DNA from: Staphylococcus ureilyticus
GTDB lineage: Bacteria > Bacillota > Bacilli > Staphylococcales > Staphylococcaceae
Assembly: GCF_002902235.1 (NCBI RefSeq)
Contig: NZ_PPRL01000040.1
Span: 1 to 37,483 of the forward strand
Direction of reading: 5' to 3'
Length of the DNA: 37,483 bases
Below the pieces are notes generated by a model. The model was not told the DNA's origin. It was given only the letters and a program-made list of their open reading frames with translations, and searched no databases. Position numbers and translations under genes: made by a program. Positions 25,519 through 34,218 of the stretch are shown here, piece after piece. Within the stretch, counting starts at the first letter, position 1; every line of letters starts with the position of its first letter.

Positions 25519-28144
25519 GTAATCTACCGCCTTCGACTTCACTTTGAGCCGTTGATAATAAGGCTCCTGGCACTCTAAATGGAGAACATGATACATAATC
25601 CAAATCTAGTTGATTAAAGTATTGAATTGATTTGTGGTCACCGCCTAATTCTCCACATACGCCAATTTTTATCGTTGGATTTGTGGCTTTTGCTTGCTCT
25701 GTCGCTTGCTTAATTAATTGTCCAACGCCATCTATATCAAGTGTTTGGAATGGGTCTATTGTTAATATGCCTTGCTCTGAATAAGCGCTAATAAATTTAC
25801 CAGCATCATCACGTGAGAAACCAAACGTTAATTGTGTTAAATCATTTGTGCCAAAACTAAAGAAATCACATTCTCGTGCTAAATCTCCAGCGATTAGACA
25901 TGCTCTTGGTGTTTCAATCATCGTTCCAATCATATAGTGAACACTTACTCCCATTTCAGCTTGTAAAGCTTCAATGCATTCAACAACTTGTGTCTTTAAA
26001 GTTGTGAATTCTGAAACAGTTGATACGAGCGGAATCATAATCTCAGGTTGACAATCAATACCCTGCTTTTTAAGTTTCAATGCACTTTCCATAATAGCTT
26101 CTGCTTGCATAATATAAAGTTCAGGGTAAGTAATCGCCAAGCGACACCCACGATGCCCTAACATTGGATTAACTTCATTTAAACTTTCCATATAATGGTC
26201 TAACTCTGCAACAGACACGTTGAGTTGGCTTGCCACACTATTTTTTTCCTCTGTTGAGTTAGGTAAAAATTCATGTAAAGGTGGATCTAATAAACGGATA
26301 ATCGTCGGACGTTCTCCAGATAACTTTAATATCGTTTCAAAATCTTCTTTTTGATATTGTTTAATTTTATTTAAAGCATTCACTCTTTTATCTTGTGTAT
26401 CAGATAAAATGAAACGTCTCATTTCAATCAAACGTTCAGGGCCAAAAAACATATGCTCAGTACGAACTAAACCAATACCTTTCGCACCAAATTGGTAGCC
26501 AGCTTGAATATCTTGTGATGTTTCTGCATTCATGCGAACATCTAATCTTGCAATTTCTTCTGACCATTGCATAAATTGTTCAAAAGCCTTACTTCTCTCA
26601 GCTTTAATCGTTTCAACTTCTCCTAAATAAATATCACCTTTAGCGCCATCAACTGAGATAATGTCCCCTTCGTTTAATGTTCCGTTAGGATATGTTACTT
26701 TTTTATCCTTAACATTAATTTCAACGTCTGAACATCCTGTCACACAACATTTACCCATTCCTCTAGCTACAACTGCAGCATGGGAAGTCATACCACCATG
26801 TGTGGTAACTATCGCTTCACTTGCAACCATACCTTCAATATCTTCAGGTGAGGTTTCAGGTCTCATCAATATTACTTTATATCCCTGTTCAGCTTTGAAT
26901 TTTGCAGTTTCAGCAGAAAACACGATTTCACCACTCGCTGCACCCGGACTAGCAGGAAGTCCCATTTTCGAAACAGCTGTAGCTCTCTCAAGTGCTTTAT
27001 CATCAAAATTAGGATGTAATAATTGCTCAATTGATTTTACTTCTACATTCATAACTGCTTCATTTTTAGAAATAATACCTTCTTCGACTAAATCTACTGC
27101 AATATGAATGGCTGCATTCGCAGTTCGTTTACCACTGCGCGTTTGTAAGACATATAGTTGCTCATTTTCAATAGTAAATTCAATATCTTGCATATCCTTA
27201 TAGTGTTTTTCTAATTGTTGAGAAACTTCTAAAAACTGTTGATGAACATGAGGCATTTGTGCTTTTAATGTGCTGATATCTTTTGGCGTTCTAATACCAG
27301 CGACAACATCTTCTCCTTGAGCATTCAACAAATATTCACCAAACAATTTTGCTTCACCAGTTACTGGATTACGCGTAAATGCAACACCTGTCCCACTTTG
27401 TGCACCACTATTACCAAAAACCATCTCCTGAATATTAACTGCAGTGCCAATATCGTGTGGTATTTCATTTAATTGACGATATACACGTGCGCGATCATTA
27501 TCCCATGATTTAAAAACTGCTTCAATTGCTTCTGTTAATTGTACAATTGGCTCCTGTGGGAATGGTTTATAAACTTCTTCCAAATAAACACTTTTAAAAT
27601 GGTCACATATTTCTTCTAAACCTTCAGCTGGAATATCTGCATCATTTTGGTAATTGTGTTGTGCTTTATATTGATTAAAATATGTATCGAATGAAGTCAT
27701 CGGTATGCCGTATACGACTTCGCCAAACATTTGTAATAATCTACGGTAACAGTCATATGCAAAACGTGCATCATCTGTTTTTTCTGCTAATGTTTTAACA
27801 TTAAAATCATTCAACCCCAAGTTTAAAATGGTATCCATCATGCCTGGCATGGAAATTTTTGCGCCACTTCTTACAGAAACTAATAATAAGGATTCTTTAG
27901 AAGAAAATGATTTTTGAGTGCGTTGTGAAAATGCTTCTAATTGTTCATGTAATTGTCCAACTAATTCATCTGAAAGGTGAGCGCCTTGCTTTAAATACTC
28001 AATACACGCCTTTGTAGTAAGCGTAAAACCGTCCGGCACAGGTAACCCTAACCGTTTCATTTCAGCTAAATTAGCTCCCTTACCTCCTAATAAATCTTTC
28101 ATGGCTTTATTGCCTTCATCAAATGCATAAATATATTTTGTCAT
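25511..28144 (-). CDS. ppdK: Pyruvate, phosphate dikinase
   Basis: This enzyme interconverts pyruvate, ATP and Pi with phosphoenolpyruvate, AMP and PPi, allowing gluconeogenic PEP supply. The 877 residues match the bacterial enzyme. The ATP-grasp N-terminal domain opens at DEGNKAMKDLLGGKGANLAEM. The swivelling His domain carries GGMTSHAAVVARGMGKCCV with catalytic His 455, and regulatory Thr 453 is two residues earlier. The C-terminal PEP/pyruvate barrel has IGVCGELGGD with its catalytic Cys. The His number equals that of the Clostridium symbiosum enzyme as I recall it. ATG at 28144 follows GAGGTGA. It is first of a two-gene unit with its PDRP. Confidence 0.96.
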   Translation of the reverse strand: MTKYIYAFDEGNKAMKDLLGGKGANLAEMKRLGLPVPDGFTLTTKACIEYLKQGAHLSDELVGQLHEQLEAFSQRTQKSFSSKESLLLVSVRSGAKISMPGMMDTILNLGLNDFNVKTLAEKTDDARFAYDCYRRLLQMFGEVVYGIPMTSFDTYFNQYKAQHNYQNDADIPAEGLEEICDHFKSVYLEEVYKPFPQEPIVQLTEAIEAVFKSWDNDRARVYRQLNEIPHDIGTAVNIQEMVFGNSGAQSGTGVAFTRNPVTGEAKLFGEYLLNAQGEDVVAGIRTPKDISTLKAQMPHVHQQFLEVSQQLEKHYKDMQDIEFTIENEQLYVLQTRSGKRTANAAIHIAVDLVEEGIISKNEAVMNVEVKSIEQLLHPNFDDKALERATAVSKMGLPASPGAASGEIVFSAETAKFKAEQGYKVILMRPETSPEDIEGMVASEAIVTTHGGMTSHAAVVARGMGKCCVTGCSDVEINVKDKKVTYPNGTLNEGDIISVDGAKGDIYLGEVETIKAERSKAFEQFMQWSEEIARLDVRMNAETSQDIQAGYQFGAKGIGLVRTEHMFFGPERLIEMRRFILSDTQDKRVNALNKIKQYQKEDFETILKLSGERPTIIRLLDPPLHEFLPNSTEEKNSVASQLNVSVAELDHYMESLNEVNPMLGHRGCRLAITYPELYIMQAEAIMESALKLKKQGIDCQPEIMIPLVSTVSEFTTLKTQVVECIEALQAEMGVSVHYMIGTMIETPRACLIAGDLARECDFFSFGTNDLTQLTFGFSRDDAGKFISAYSEQGILTIDPFQTLDIDGVGQLIKQATEQAKATNPTIKIGVCGELGGDHKSIQYFNQLDLDYVSCSPFRVPGALLSTAQSEVEGGRLRV

Positions 28145-28167
28145 ACTGATTCACCTCAAATTTTTAA

Positions 28168-28200
28168 TATGTCATACTAATTATTATAGAGTATGTCATA
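28168..28200 (-). promoter_or_regulatory. ppdK promoter flanked by TATGTCATA repeats
   Basis: Leftward TATAAT (complement of 28183-28188) is a perfect -10, though the -35 is poor. The 9-base word TATGTCATA occurs on each side of it (28168-28176 and 28192-28200), 24 bases apart. It is found again inverted at 28342-28350. This is a candidate operator pair for an unknown regulator. Confidence 0.45.
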
Positions 28201-28540
28201 TTACTTTATAAAAAACAACCAAAATTTTAACGGTTGCTCTTTATCATTCACTTTCGTAACCTACTGAGCTAAAAAAAGCATATAAAAAGCCTTAAGCAAC
28301 ACGAGTTCATCGTATTGCTTAAGACTTTTTATTTTTTATCGTATGACATAATTAAAATATTAAAATGATTATCCGTTTAGACTGCTATTATTTTTAAAAT
28401 TTGTATGTCGTTGCATGCTAGCAGCTCATCTATTACTTGTATGATTGATCTTTGATTGCTTCAAAGTGTTTTTTTATGTGTCTAACCTTTTTATTATTCT
28501 TACTAAACTTTCTAATGAAGTGATTTTATTGCTTTCGTCG
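28201..28540. other. Non-coding stretch between ppdK and the CdaR gene
   Basis: The 396-base gap between 28145 and 28540 contains the ppdK promoter and repeats, a terminator hairpin at 28284-28330 and AT-rich filler. No small gene with a ribosome binding site was found. Confidence 0.5.
28284..28336. terminator. Symmetric terminator hairpin, probably for the CdaR gene
   Basis: AAAAAG-C-CTTAAGCAA (28284-28299) pairs with TTGCTTAAG-A-CTTTTT (28315-28330), one mismatch, with a 15-base loop. It has T-runs on both strands. It lies 210 bases past the cdaR stop, the only gene reading into it. Confidence 0.7.
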
Positions 28541-29620
28541 CTAACACCATATTGCAATCTGTAATTTAACAGCATCAGAGTATTTTTTTGGGTTTAATCC
28601 TGTTTCTTTTTCACATTTTTCTAACCTATACAATAAAGTATTTCTATGGATATACAATTTTTTAGCAGTTTGCGTTATATTTAAATCATTTTCAAAGAAA
28701 CTTTTTAGTGTATCGATACTCTGTTGACTCACATTACTTAATATTCTTTTTTTAAATCGTTCTCTTATGTTCTTATCAATTTGATATAAAAGTGTTTTTT
28801 CTTCTATATCTTCAAATGAGGTTACAACCTTTCCATTTTCAGCCAACATAAACACTAACTCACACTCTTCATATGCATTTTTAAAATCTTTTAATCTTTT
28901 AAACATAAGACTTGAAGCCATTTGAACGTTAAGCTCTAAGTTTTGAAATATTTGATATATATGATTGATTTTATTATCTAAAGCTTGCACTGACTGAGCA
29001 GTAGCAAGAATAACAATACGGTTATAATTCGTAAATGCAATTGTAAATGAACGGGCATCTATCCTACTCGTTAATGAACGTACAATGCTATTTCTAGAAA
29101 ATATCTGCTTTTCAATATCGATAATAATACATTTTCTATAGGTTAATAAATCGATATTGAGTTGTTTCATTAAATATTGAATAAAGGATTTTGATGATTC
29201 ACTTTTTAACAACTCTTCTATAAATAATTCTTGACTCCGTATTTGCCCTTCCAATTCATATGTAAAATAATTCTGATAAAGTAACAATTCTGTAGACATT
29301 TTAACTAAATCTGCTACATGTGAAATTTGACTAGGATTGCCTGTAATACCGATAACACCTACTATATTATCTTGAAAAATAATAGGTAAGTTAATACCTG
29401 CCTGCGTACCTTTAAGATGTAAACTGTCTTTCTGGTTAATTACCACGGTTTTTTCTTGTTTCAACACTTCTATAGCACCTTCGTGTAGCGTACCGATACG
29501 TCTTTTATCGAAAGACGCAATAATTACTCCATTAAAATTCATAATATTAATGTTAGTTTTGGTTCTTTTAGCTGTTTCATTAACGATTAACGTTGCCATT
29601 TCTTCAGTCAATATATCCAT
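28541..29620 (-). CDS. CdaR family sugar-diacid/glycerate regulator
   Basis: This 359-residue regulator has the CdaR layout. An N-terminal diacid-recognition sensor comes first (about 1-135; ITEEM-like opening, IIASFDKRRIGTLHEGA, GINLPIIFQDNIVGVIGITG). A central GGDEF-like region follows, then a C-terminal PucR-type helix-turn-helix (about 305-359; DLNITQTAKKLYIHRNTLLYRLEKCEKETG). CdaR of E. coli activates glucarate, galactarate and glycerate genes. ATG at 29620 has GGTGAG just upstream. It is divergent from a glycerate kinase and the lar genes, so that operon is the predicted target. The inducer is probably glycerate or a related acid. Specific gene name withheld. Confidence 0.85.
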   Translation of the reverse strand: MDILTEEMATLIVNETAKRTKTNINIMNFNGVIIASFDKRRIGTLHEGAIEVLKQEKTVVINQKDSLHLKGTQAGINLPIIFQDNIVGVIGITGNPSQISHVADLVKMSTELLLYQNYFTYELEGQIRSQELFIEELLKSESSKSFIQYLMKQLNIDLLTYRKCIIIDIEKQIFSRNSIVRSLTSRIDARSFTIAFTNYNRIVILATAQSVQALDNKINHIYQIFQNLELNVQMASSLMFKRLKDFKNAYEECELVFMLAENGKVVTSFEDIEEKTLLYQIDKNIRERFKKRILSNVSQQSIDTLKSFFENDLNITQTAKKLYIHRNTLLYRLEKCEKETGLNPKKYSDAVKLQIAIWC

Positions 29621-29642
29621 TTATCTCACCACTTGTTATTTA

Positions 29643-29672
29643 TATACAAATTTAAAATATTATTTTTGTATA
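29643..29672. promoter_or_regulatory. Inverted repeat, candidate CdaR operator
   Basis: TATACAAA (29643-29650) and TTTGTATA (29665-29672) are perfect 8-base arms 14 bases apart, in the spacer between cdaR and the divergent operon. Size and position suit a dimeric activator upstream of the operon promoter. No experimental motif is known to me for this CdaR. Confidence 0.4.
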
Positions 29673-29725
29673 GTTTAACCCTTTTTCCAAAATAGTAAAA
29701 TCGTTAAACTTAGAACAATACATTT

Positions 29726-29741
29726 TAGAAAACGCTTTCTT
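29726..29741 (+). promoter_or_regulatory. CcpA cre-like site before glycerate kinase
   Basis: TAGAAAACGCTTTCTT matches the cre consensus WTGNAANCGNWNNCWW at every position except the second base. It ends 18 bases before the start codon and next to the AAAGGAG site, where bound CcpA would block elongation. It predicts glucose repression of the whole operon. Confidence 0.6.
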
Positions 29742-29759
29742 ATAAAGGAGAAATTCACA

Positions 29760-30890
29760 ATGGAAATCATATTAGCACCTGATTCATTTAAAGGAAGTAT
29801 GAAGGCAAGCGAAGTAACCAAGTATATGAAAGATTCTATATTAGAAGTTTTTCCTGAATCTACCATTCATGATTTACCTATCGGTGATGGTGGTGAAGGA
29901 ACAATGGAAGCATTAATAAATGCAACAAATGGTTCGTTTACTACAGTCAGTGTAACCGGACCGCTTGGTGACAAAGTAACAGCTCAATACGGTATTTTAG
30001 ATAATCATACTTGTGTCATTGAAATGGCAGAAGCTTCAGGATTAAAGCATTTAGATCAAGACGAATTAAACCCTTTATATACGACAACGTATGGTACAGG
30101 TGAATTAATTTTACATGCTTTGAATCACGGATATCAAAATTTCATCCTGGCGATTGGTGGTTCAGCTACAAATGACGCTGGCGCAGGTATGTTGCAAGCT
30201 TTAGGAGCAGATTTAAAGAATAACCAAAATCATTCAATACATTTTGGAGGTGGAGAACTACAAAATTTAGCTCAAATTGACTTATCGAATTTTGATCCTC
30301 GAATCGCTTATTGTAATTTTATTATAGCGACTGATGTTCAAAATCCATTAGTAGGACCTAATGGCGCATCATTTATTTTTGGGAAACAAAAAGGTGCATC
30401 TGCACAAAATATGCATCAACTCGATGATAACCTCACTCATTGGGCTAATCTAGTTGAACACACTACAGGCATAAGGCTACACGATTTACCTGGTGCTGGA
30501 GCAGCAGGTGGTTTAGGAGGTGCTTTCAAAGCATTTTTCCCAAGTTACTTTAAAGAAGGTATCCAGGTAGTTATGGAATATATACAATTTGAGAAATACT
30601 TAAAGCAAGCAGACTTAATCCTTACTGGAGAAGGAAAAATCGATCAGCAATCTTTTTATGGTAAAGCACCAATTGGCATTGCAAAATGTGCTAAAAAGTA
30701 TAATGTACCAGTTATTTTTATAGGAGGATCAGTAGAAGTAGATGAAAAAGACTTAAAAGACAGTGGTATACTCAGCGCATTTAGTTTAAGTAATGGACCT
30801 ATGTCATTAGAAGAAACATTTTCAAAGTCGGAAAAATTGATAAAACAAACAACCAAGAATATTGTAAAAACATTTTTCCATAACCAATAA
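29760..30890 (+). CDS. Glycerate kinase (GarK/GlxK family)
   Basis: This ATP-dependent kinase of the Gly_kinase family phosphorylates D-glycerate. The GarK/GlxK type gives 2-phosphoglycerate, which enters glycolysis at enolase. The 376 residues are typical: the N-terminal ILAPDSFKGSMKASEV, LPIGDGGEGTMEAL (about 40-53), AIGGSATNDAGAGMLQALG (about 130-148), DLPGAGAAGGLGGAFKAF and LTGEGKIDQQSFYGKAP. ATG at 29760 follows AAAGGAG. It is first gene of the glycerate kinase-kdgT-larA-larE-larB-larC operon, which makes glycerate a strong candidate for the acid that LarA handles. Regulation by CdaR and CcpA is predicted from the spacer. Confidence 0.93.
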   Translation: MEIILAPDSFKGSMKASEVTKYMKDSILEVFPESTIHDLPIGDGGEGTMEALINATNGSFTTVSVTGPLGDKVTAQYGILDNHTCVIEMAEASGLKHLDQDELNPLYTTTYGTGELILHALNHGYQNFILAIGGSATNDAGAGMLQALGADLKNNQNHSIHFGGGELQNLAQIDLSNFDPRIAYCNFIIATDVQNPLVGPNGASFIFGKQKGASAQNMHQLDDNLTHWANLVEHTTGIRLHDLPGAGAAGGLGGAFKAFFPSYFKEGIQVVMEYIQFEKYLKQADLILTGEGKIDQQSFYGKAPIGIAKCAKKYNVPVIFIGGSVEVDEKDLKDSGILSAFSLSNGPMSLEETFSKSEKLIKQTTKNIVKTFFHNQ

Positions 30891-30911
30891 CATATTAAGG
30901 GGATGTTAGTT

Positions 30912-32075
30912 ATGAGAATTAAAGATACAATAGAAAAAATTCCTGGAGGATTGATGGTAGTCCCGTTGCTTTTAGGCGCTACAATAAACACCGTTGACCA
31001 ATTACATTTAACTCCTATAATGAACCTACTTAAGTCGCTGGGCGCACCTAAAACTGAACAAGGATATTACGAAATGCTTCAAATTGGGGGTTTTTCACAA
31101 GAACTATTCAAAGATAGTGCTCTTGTCTTAATTGCACTTTTTATATTTTGTGTAGGAAGTCAAATGAATTTAAAAATTGGCGGTAAGGCCTTAAAAAAAG
31201 GTATGCTATTAACAACAACGAAATATTTTTCTGGGTTAGCAGTAGGACTCCTATTAGGCTCATTATTTGATCCTTGGAGTGGACTATTCGGTTTGTCTAC
31301 AATAGCTGTAATCGCAGCAATGACAAATAGTAATAGTGGCATGTATGCTGCTTTAACAAGTACTTATGGGAATCGTTCAGATGTTGGTGGCCTGTCCATA
31401 CTTGCTATTAATGACGGACCATTGTTAACTTTGATTTCATTGGGATTTATTGGTACAAGCTTTCCAATCATTTCATTTATTTCTGTGCTTTTACCTTTAA
31501 GTATAGGCATGATATTAGGCAATCTTGACCCTAAAATATCATAGTTTTTACGTCCAGGTGAAACCATACTTATCCCCTTTTTCGCCTTTTCTTTAGGTGC
31601 TGGTATGAATTTAGCTGAATTCTTTAATTTTTCCGTATTATCAGGAGGCTTAACGTTAGCAGTTTTAACCTTTATTTGTACCGCATTTACTGGTATCATT
31701 GCCTTTAAAATATTTAAAGAAAAGAGTGTAATTGCACCAATTTCTGAATCATCTACAGCAGGTAACGCAGTATCTACACCTGCTGCAGTAGTTGCTGCTG
31801 CTTCTACGGCGCTCGCAAATGGTAATCTGAGTCAAAGTGAGTATGCTATGATTGAGAAAGTAGCACCTATCGCCACAGCACAAATTTCAATTTCGGCTAT
31901 TACTACAGCAATATTATGTCCAATAGCAGTCATATTGATTGATAGGTATCAAAAAAGTAAAGGAATATATGGATCAAAGGAATATGTTACTCAATCGACC
32001 CAAACACATTCTAGTGCGGAAATAAAAACACATTTTTATGAAAGCGCTTCATATAAGGAGGAAGATCGACCTTGA
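30912..32075 (+). pseudogene. KdgT-type 2-keto-3-deoxygluconate/sugar-acid permease, interrupted by an in-frame TAG
   Basis: A KdgT-family proton symporter reads through one frame of 387 sense-plus-stop codons, broken once by TAG at 31542-31544 (codon 211). Before it: IEKIPGGLMVVPLLLGATINT, a NSNSGMYAALTSTYG segment and GMILGNLDPKIS. After it, in the same frame: FLRPGETILIPFFAFSLGAGMNL, AVSTPAAVVAAAS and VAPIATAQISISAITTAILCP. A Glu or Gln is expected at the stop (GAG or CAG to TAG), since the flanking sequence reads as continuous. The start is ATG at 30912, 9 bases after AAGGGG (30897-30902); ATG at 30903 touches that site. The end overlaps larA by 4 bases. It is a nonsense mutation in this isolate or a sequencing error, not a frameshift. 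Confidence 0.85.
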
Positions 32076-33334
32076 ATACAGAAATATTATATGGAAAGTC
32101 AAACCTTAATATAGAATTACCTGAAAACAGCGTCTTAATAGAGCCAACACCTATACCTGCACTCGAAAATGATAAACAAGCCATACGTGATGCATTAAAG
32201 AATCCTATAAATTCGGATCCGCTGGAAGATTTAGTAAAATCCAATCAGACTGTTTCAATCGTTATTAGTGATATCACGCGCCCTACACCTAATCATATAC
32301 TTGTACCACTTATTATAGAATGCCTTGCACATGTACCTTTAGAAAATATTGTTATCATTAATGGTACTGGTACACATCGAGATCAAACTAAAGATGAATT
32401 GATACAAATGTTAGGTGAAGATATCGTAAACAATATTAGAATTGTACATAATCATTGTAATGATAAGCAGACTTTAAAAAAGGTTGGCCATAGTAAATAC
32501 GGCTGTGATGTTTATTTAAACAAGGATTATGTGGATTCTGATTTCAAAATTGTAACTGGCTTTATAGAACCACATTTCTTTGCTGGATTTTCAGGAGGAC
32601 CAAAGGGAATCATGCCTGGTATTGCAGGTATAGAAACGATTATGACATTTCACAATGCCAAAATGATTGGTGATATTCGTTCTACTTGGGGGAATATGAC
32701 AGACAATCCAGTACAAGATATGACTCGAGAAATTAATGCCATGTGCAAACCTGACTTTATGCTCAATGTAACATTGAACAAAGAAAAAGAAATTACAGAA
32801 GTCTTTGCTGGAGAACTGTATAAAGCACATGATTTGGGATGTGCTTATGCTAAAAAACACGCTATGTTCAAATGTGACCATCGCTTTGACGTCGTTATCG
32901 CATCTAATTCTGGTTATCCACTTGACCAAAATTTATATCAAACAGTTAAAGGAATGAGTGCTGCTCATAAAGTGGTTAAAGAAGGCGGCAGTATTATCAT
33001 GTTATCTGAATGCAGCGATGGTTTTCCAAATCATGGTAATTATGCAGAAATACTGAAAATGGCAGACACCCCAGAAGCACTTGTCAAAATGATTAATGAT
33101 CCAAACTTCGCCATGCTAGATCAGTGGCAAGTTCAAAAACAAGCTGTGATTCAAACTTTTGCCAATGTGTATTTATATTCCAAATTAACTGATCAACAAG
33201 CAAAAGATGCTATGTTACATCCTGTTTCAAATATTGAAGCAACATTAAAAACTTTAGAACGACAATATGGGAAAGATATGACTATTGGCGTTATGCCACT
33301 CGGCCCACTTACCATACCGTATGTAGAATCATAA
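32072..33334 (+). CDS. larA: Nickel-pincer-dependent 2-hydroxyacid racemase/epimerase (LarA family)
   Basis: LarA enzymes invert the alpha carbon of 2-hydroxy acids by hydride transfer to a pyridinium-type nickel pincer nucleotide. The 420-residue protein keeps every key residue, at a constant offset of 6 from L. plantarum LarA (His108, His174, Lys184, His200). They are His 102 in GTGTHRDQTKDEL, His 168 and cofactor-bound Lys 178 in EPHFFAGFSGGPKGIMPGIAG, and His 194 in MTFHNAKMIG. The start is TTG at 32072 behind AAGGAGG (32055-32061), overlapping the permease stop (TTGA). The family also contains malate, phenyllactate, hydroxyglutarate and gluconate enzymes. Next to glycerate kinase and a sugar-acid permease, glycerate or an aldonate is a better guess than lactate. 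Confidence 0.92.
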   Translation: MNTEILYGKSNLNIELPENSVLIEPTPIPALENDKQAIRDALKNPINSDPLEDLVKSNQTVSIVISDITRPTPNHILVPLIIECLAHVPLENIVIINGTGTHRDQTKDELIQMLGEDIVNNIRIVHNHCNDKQTLKKVGHSKYGCDVYLNKDYVDSDFKIVTGFIEPHFFAGFSGGPKGIMPGIAGIETIMTFHNAKMIGDIRSTWGNMTDNPVQDMTREINAMCKPDFMLNVTLNKEKEITEVFAGELYKAHDLGCAYAKKHAMFKCDHRFDVVIASNSGYPLDQNLYQTVKGMSAAHKVVKEGGSIIMLSECSDGFPNHGNYAEILKMADTPEALVKMINDPNFAMLDQWQVQKQAVIQTFANVYLYSKLTDQQAKDAMLHPVSNIEATLKTLERQYGKDMTIGVMPLGPLTIPYVES

Positions 33335-33373
33335 TTTTCAATACGTCCAAAAATATTTAAGGAGGAAATTTAA

Positions 33374-34186
33374 ATGATGACTAAATTACAGAATAAAGAA
33401 TTTAAACTTGAAATGCTTTTAAAAGAAATGGAGACAGTAGTTATTGCTTTTTCAGGCGGTGTCGATAGTAGCTTAGTTCTGAAAAAAGCAATTGATGTAT
33501 TAGGTACCAATAATGTAAAAGCAGTGATAGTTAAATCAGAATTATTTAGAAACGAAGAATTTAATCAGGCTATAGAACTTGGAAGCACGTTAAATGCAGA
33601 TATCGTAGAGACGGAAATAGCAGAATTAAAAGACCCACACATCATAAAAAACACACCCGACAGTTGGTATTACAGCAAATGTTTATTATACGCAAAACTA
33701 GAAGCGTTAAGAAAAACATTTGGATTCAATTATGTGTTAGACGGCATGATTATGGACGATATTTCAGATTTCAGACCAGGTCTTAAAGCGAGATCTGAAT
33801 ACGGGGTGAGAAGCGTTTTACAAGAAGTTGAACTTTATAAAGATGAAGTACGAGAACTAAGCAAATCAAATGGCTTAACTGTTTGGGATAAGCCTGCACT
33901 TTGTAGCTTAGCTTCTCGTATCCCTTATGGCGAACCACTTAGTTTCAACAAAGTTAATAAAGTTAATGAAGCTGAAAAATTCATTTTAGATTTAGATATT
34001 AATAACGTGAGAGTACGTTATCACGACAACATAGCACGTATCGAAGTTGATGAAACAGATATTGTTACGATGATTCAACATAAAGACCAAATTTCACTAC
34101 GACTTAAAGAGCTTGGCTTTGACTATGTCACAATTGATTTAGAAGGCTATCGCACTGGTAGTATGAATGAGGTCATACAATCTTAA
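33374..34186 (+). CDS. larE: LarE, ATP-dependent sacrificial sulfur transferase
   Basis: LarE adenylates and sulfurates the carboxylates of pyridinium dicarboxylate mononucleotide during pincer-cofactor synthesis, giving up its own cysteine sulfur. The 270-residue protein has a PP-loop, SGGVDSS (residues 27-33), early in the chain. WDKPALCSLASRIPYG places the sulfur donor at Cys 177 against Cys176 in L. plantarum. The three-cysteine iron-sulfur form of some LarE proteins is not seen, so it is the single-use type. ATG at 33374 (or 33377) follows GGAGG (33361-33365). It lies 39 bases after larA. The order larA-larE-larB-larC differs from L. plantarum's larABC(MNQO)E as I recall it. Confidence 0.94.
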   Translation: MMTKLQNKEFKLEMLLKEMETVVIAFSGGVDSSLVLKKAIDVLGTNNVKAVIVKSELFRNEEFNQAIELGSTLNADIVETEIAELKDPHIIKNTPDSWYYSKCLLYAKLEALRKTFGFNYVLDGMIMDDISDFRPGLKARSEYGVRSVLQEVELYKDEVRELSKSNGLTVWDKPALCSLASRIPYGEPLSFNKVNKVNEAEKFILDLDINNVRVRYHDNIARIEVDETDIVTMIQHKDQISLRLKELGFDYVTIDLEGYRTGSMNEVIQS

Positions 34187-34218
34187 TTTTAACGCTATAG
34201 TATAAAGGTGGTTTAACT

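Noticed and set aside
31542-31544. Programmed read-through or recoding of the TAG in the permease
   Set aside because: There is no pyrrolysine machinery, stem-loop or conserved recoding context visible, and TAG followed by TTT is not a known read-through signal. A nonsense mutation or sequencing error is simpler.
32072-33334. Calling LarA simply lactate racemase
   Set aside because: The active site proves the LarA chemistry but not the substrate. The glycerate kinase, KdgT and CdaR neighbours argue against assuming lactate.
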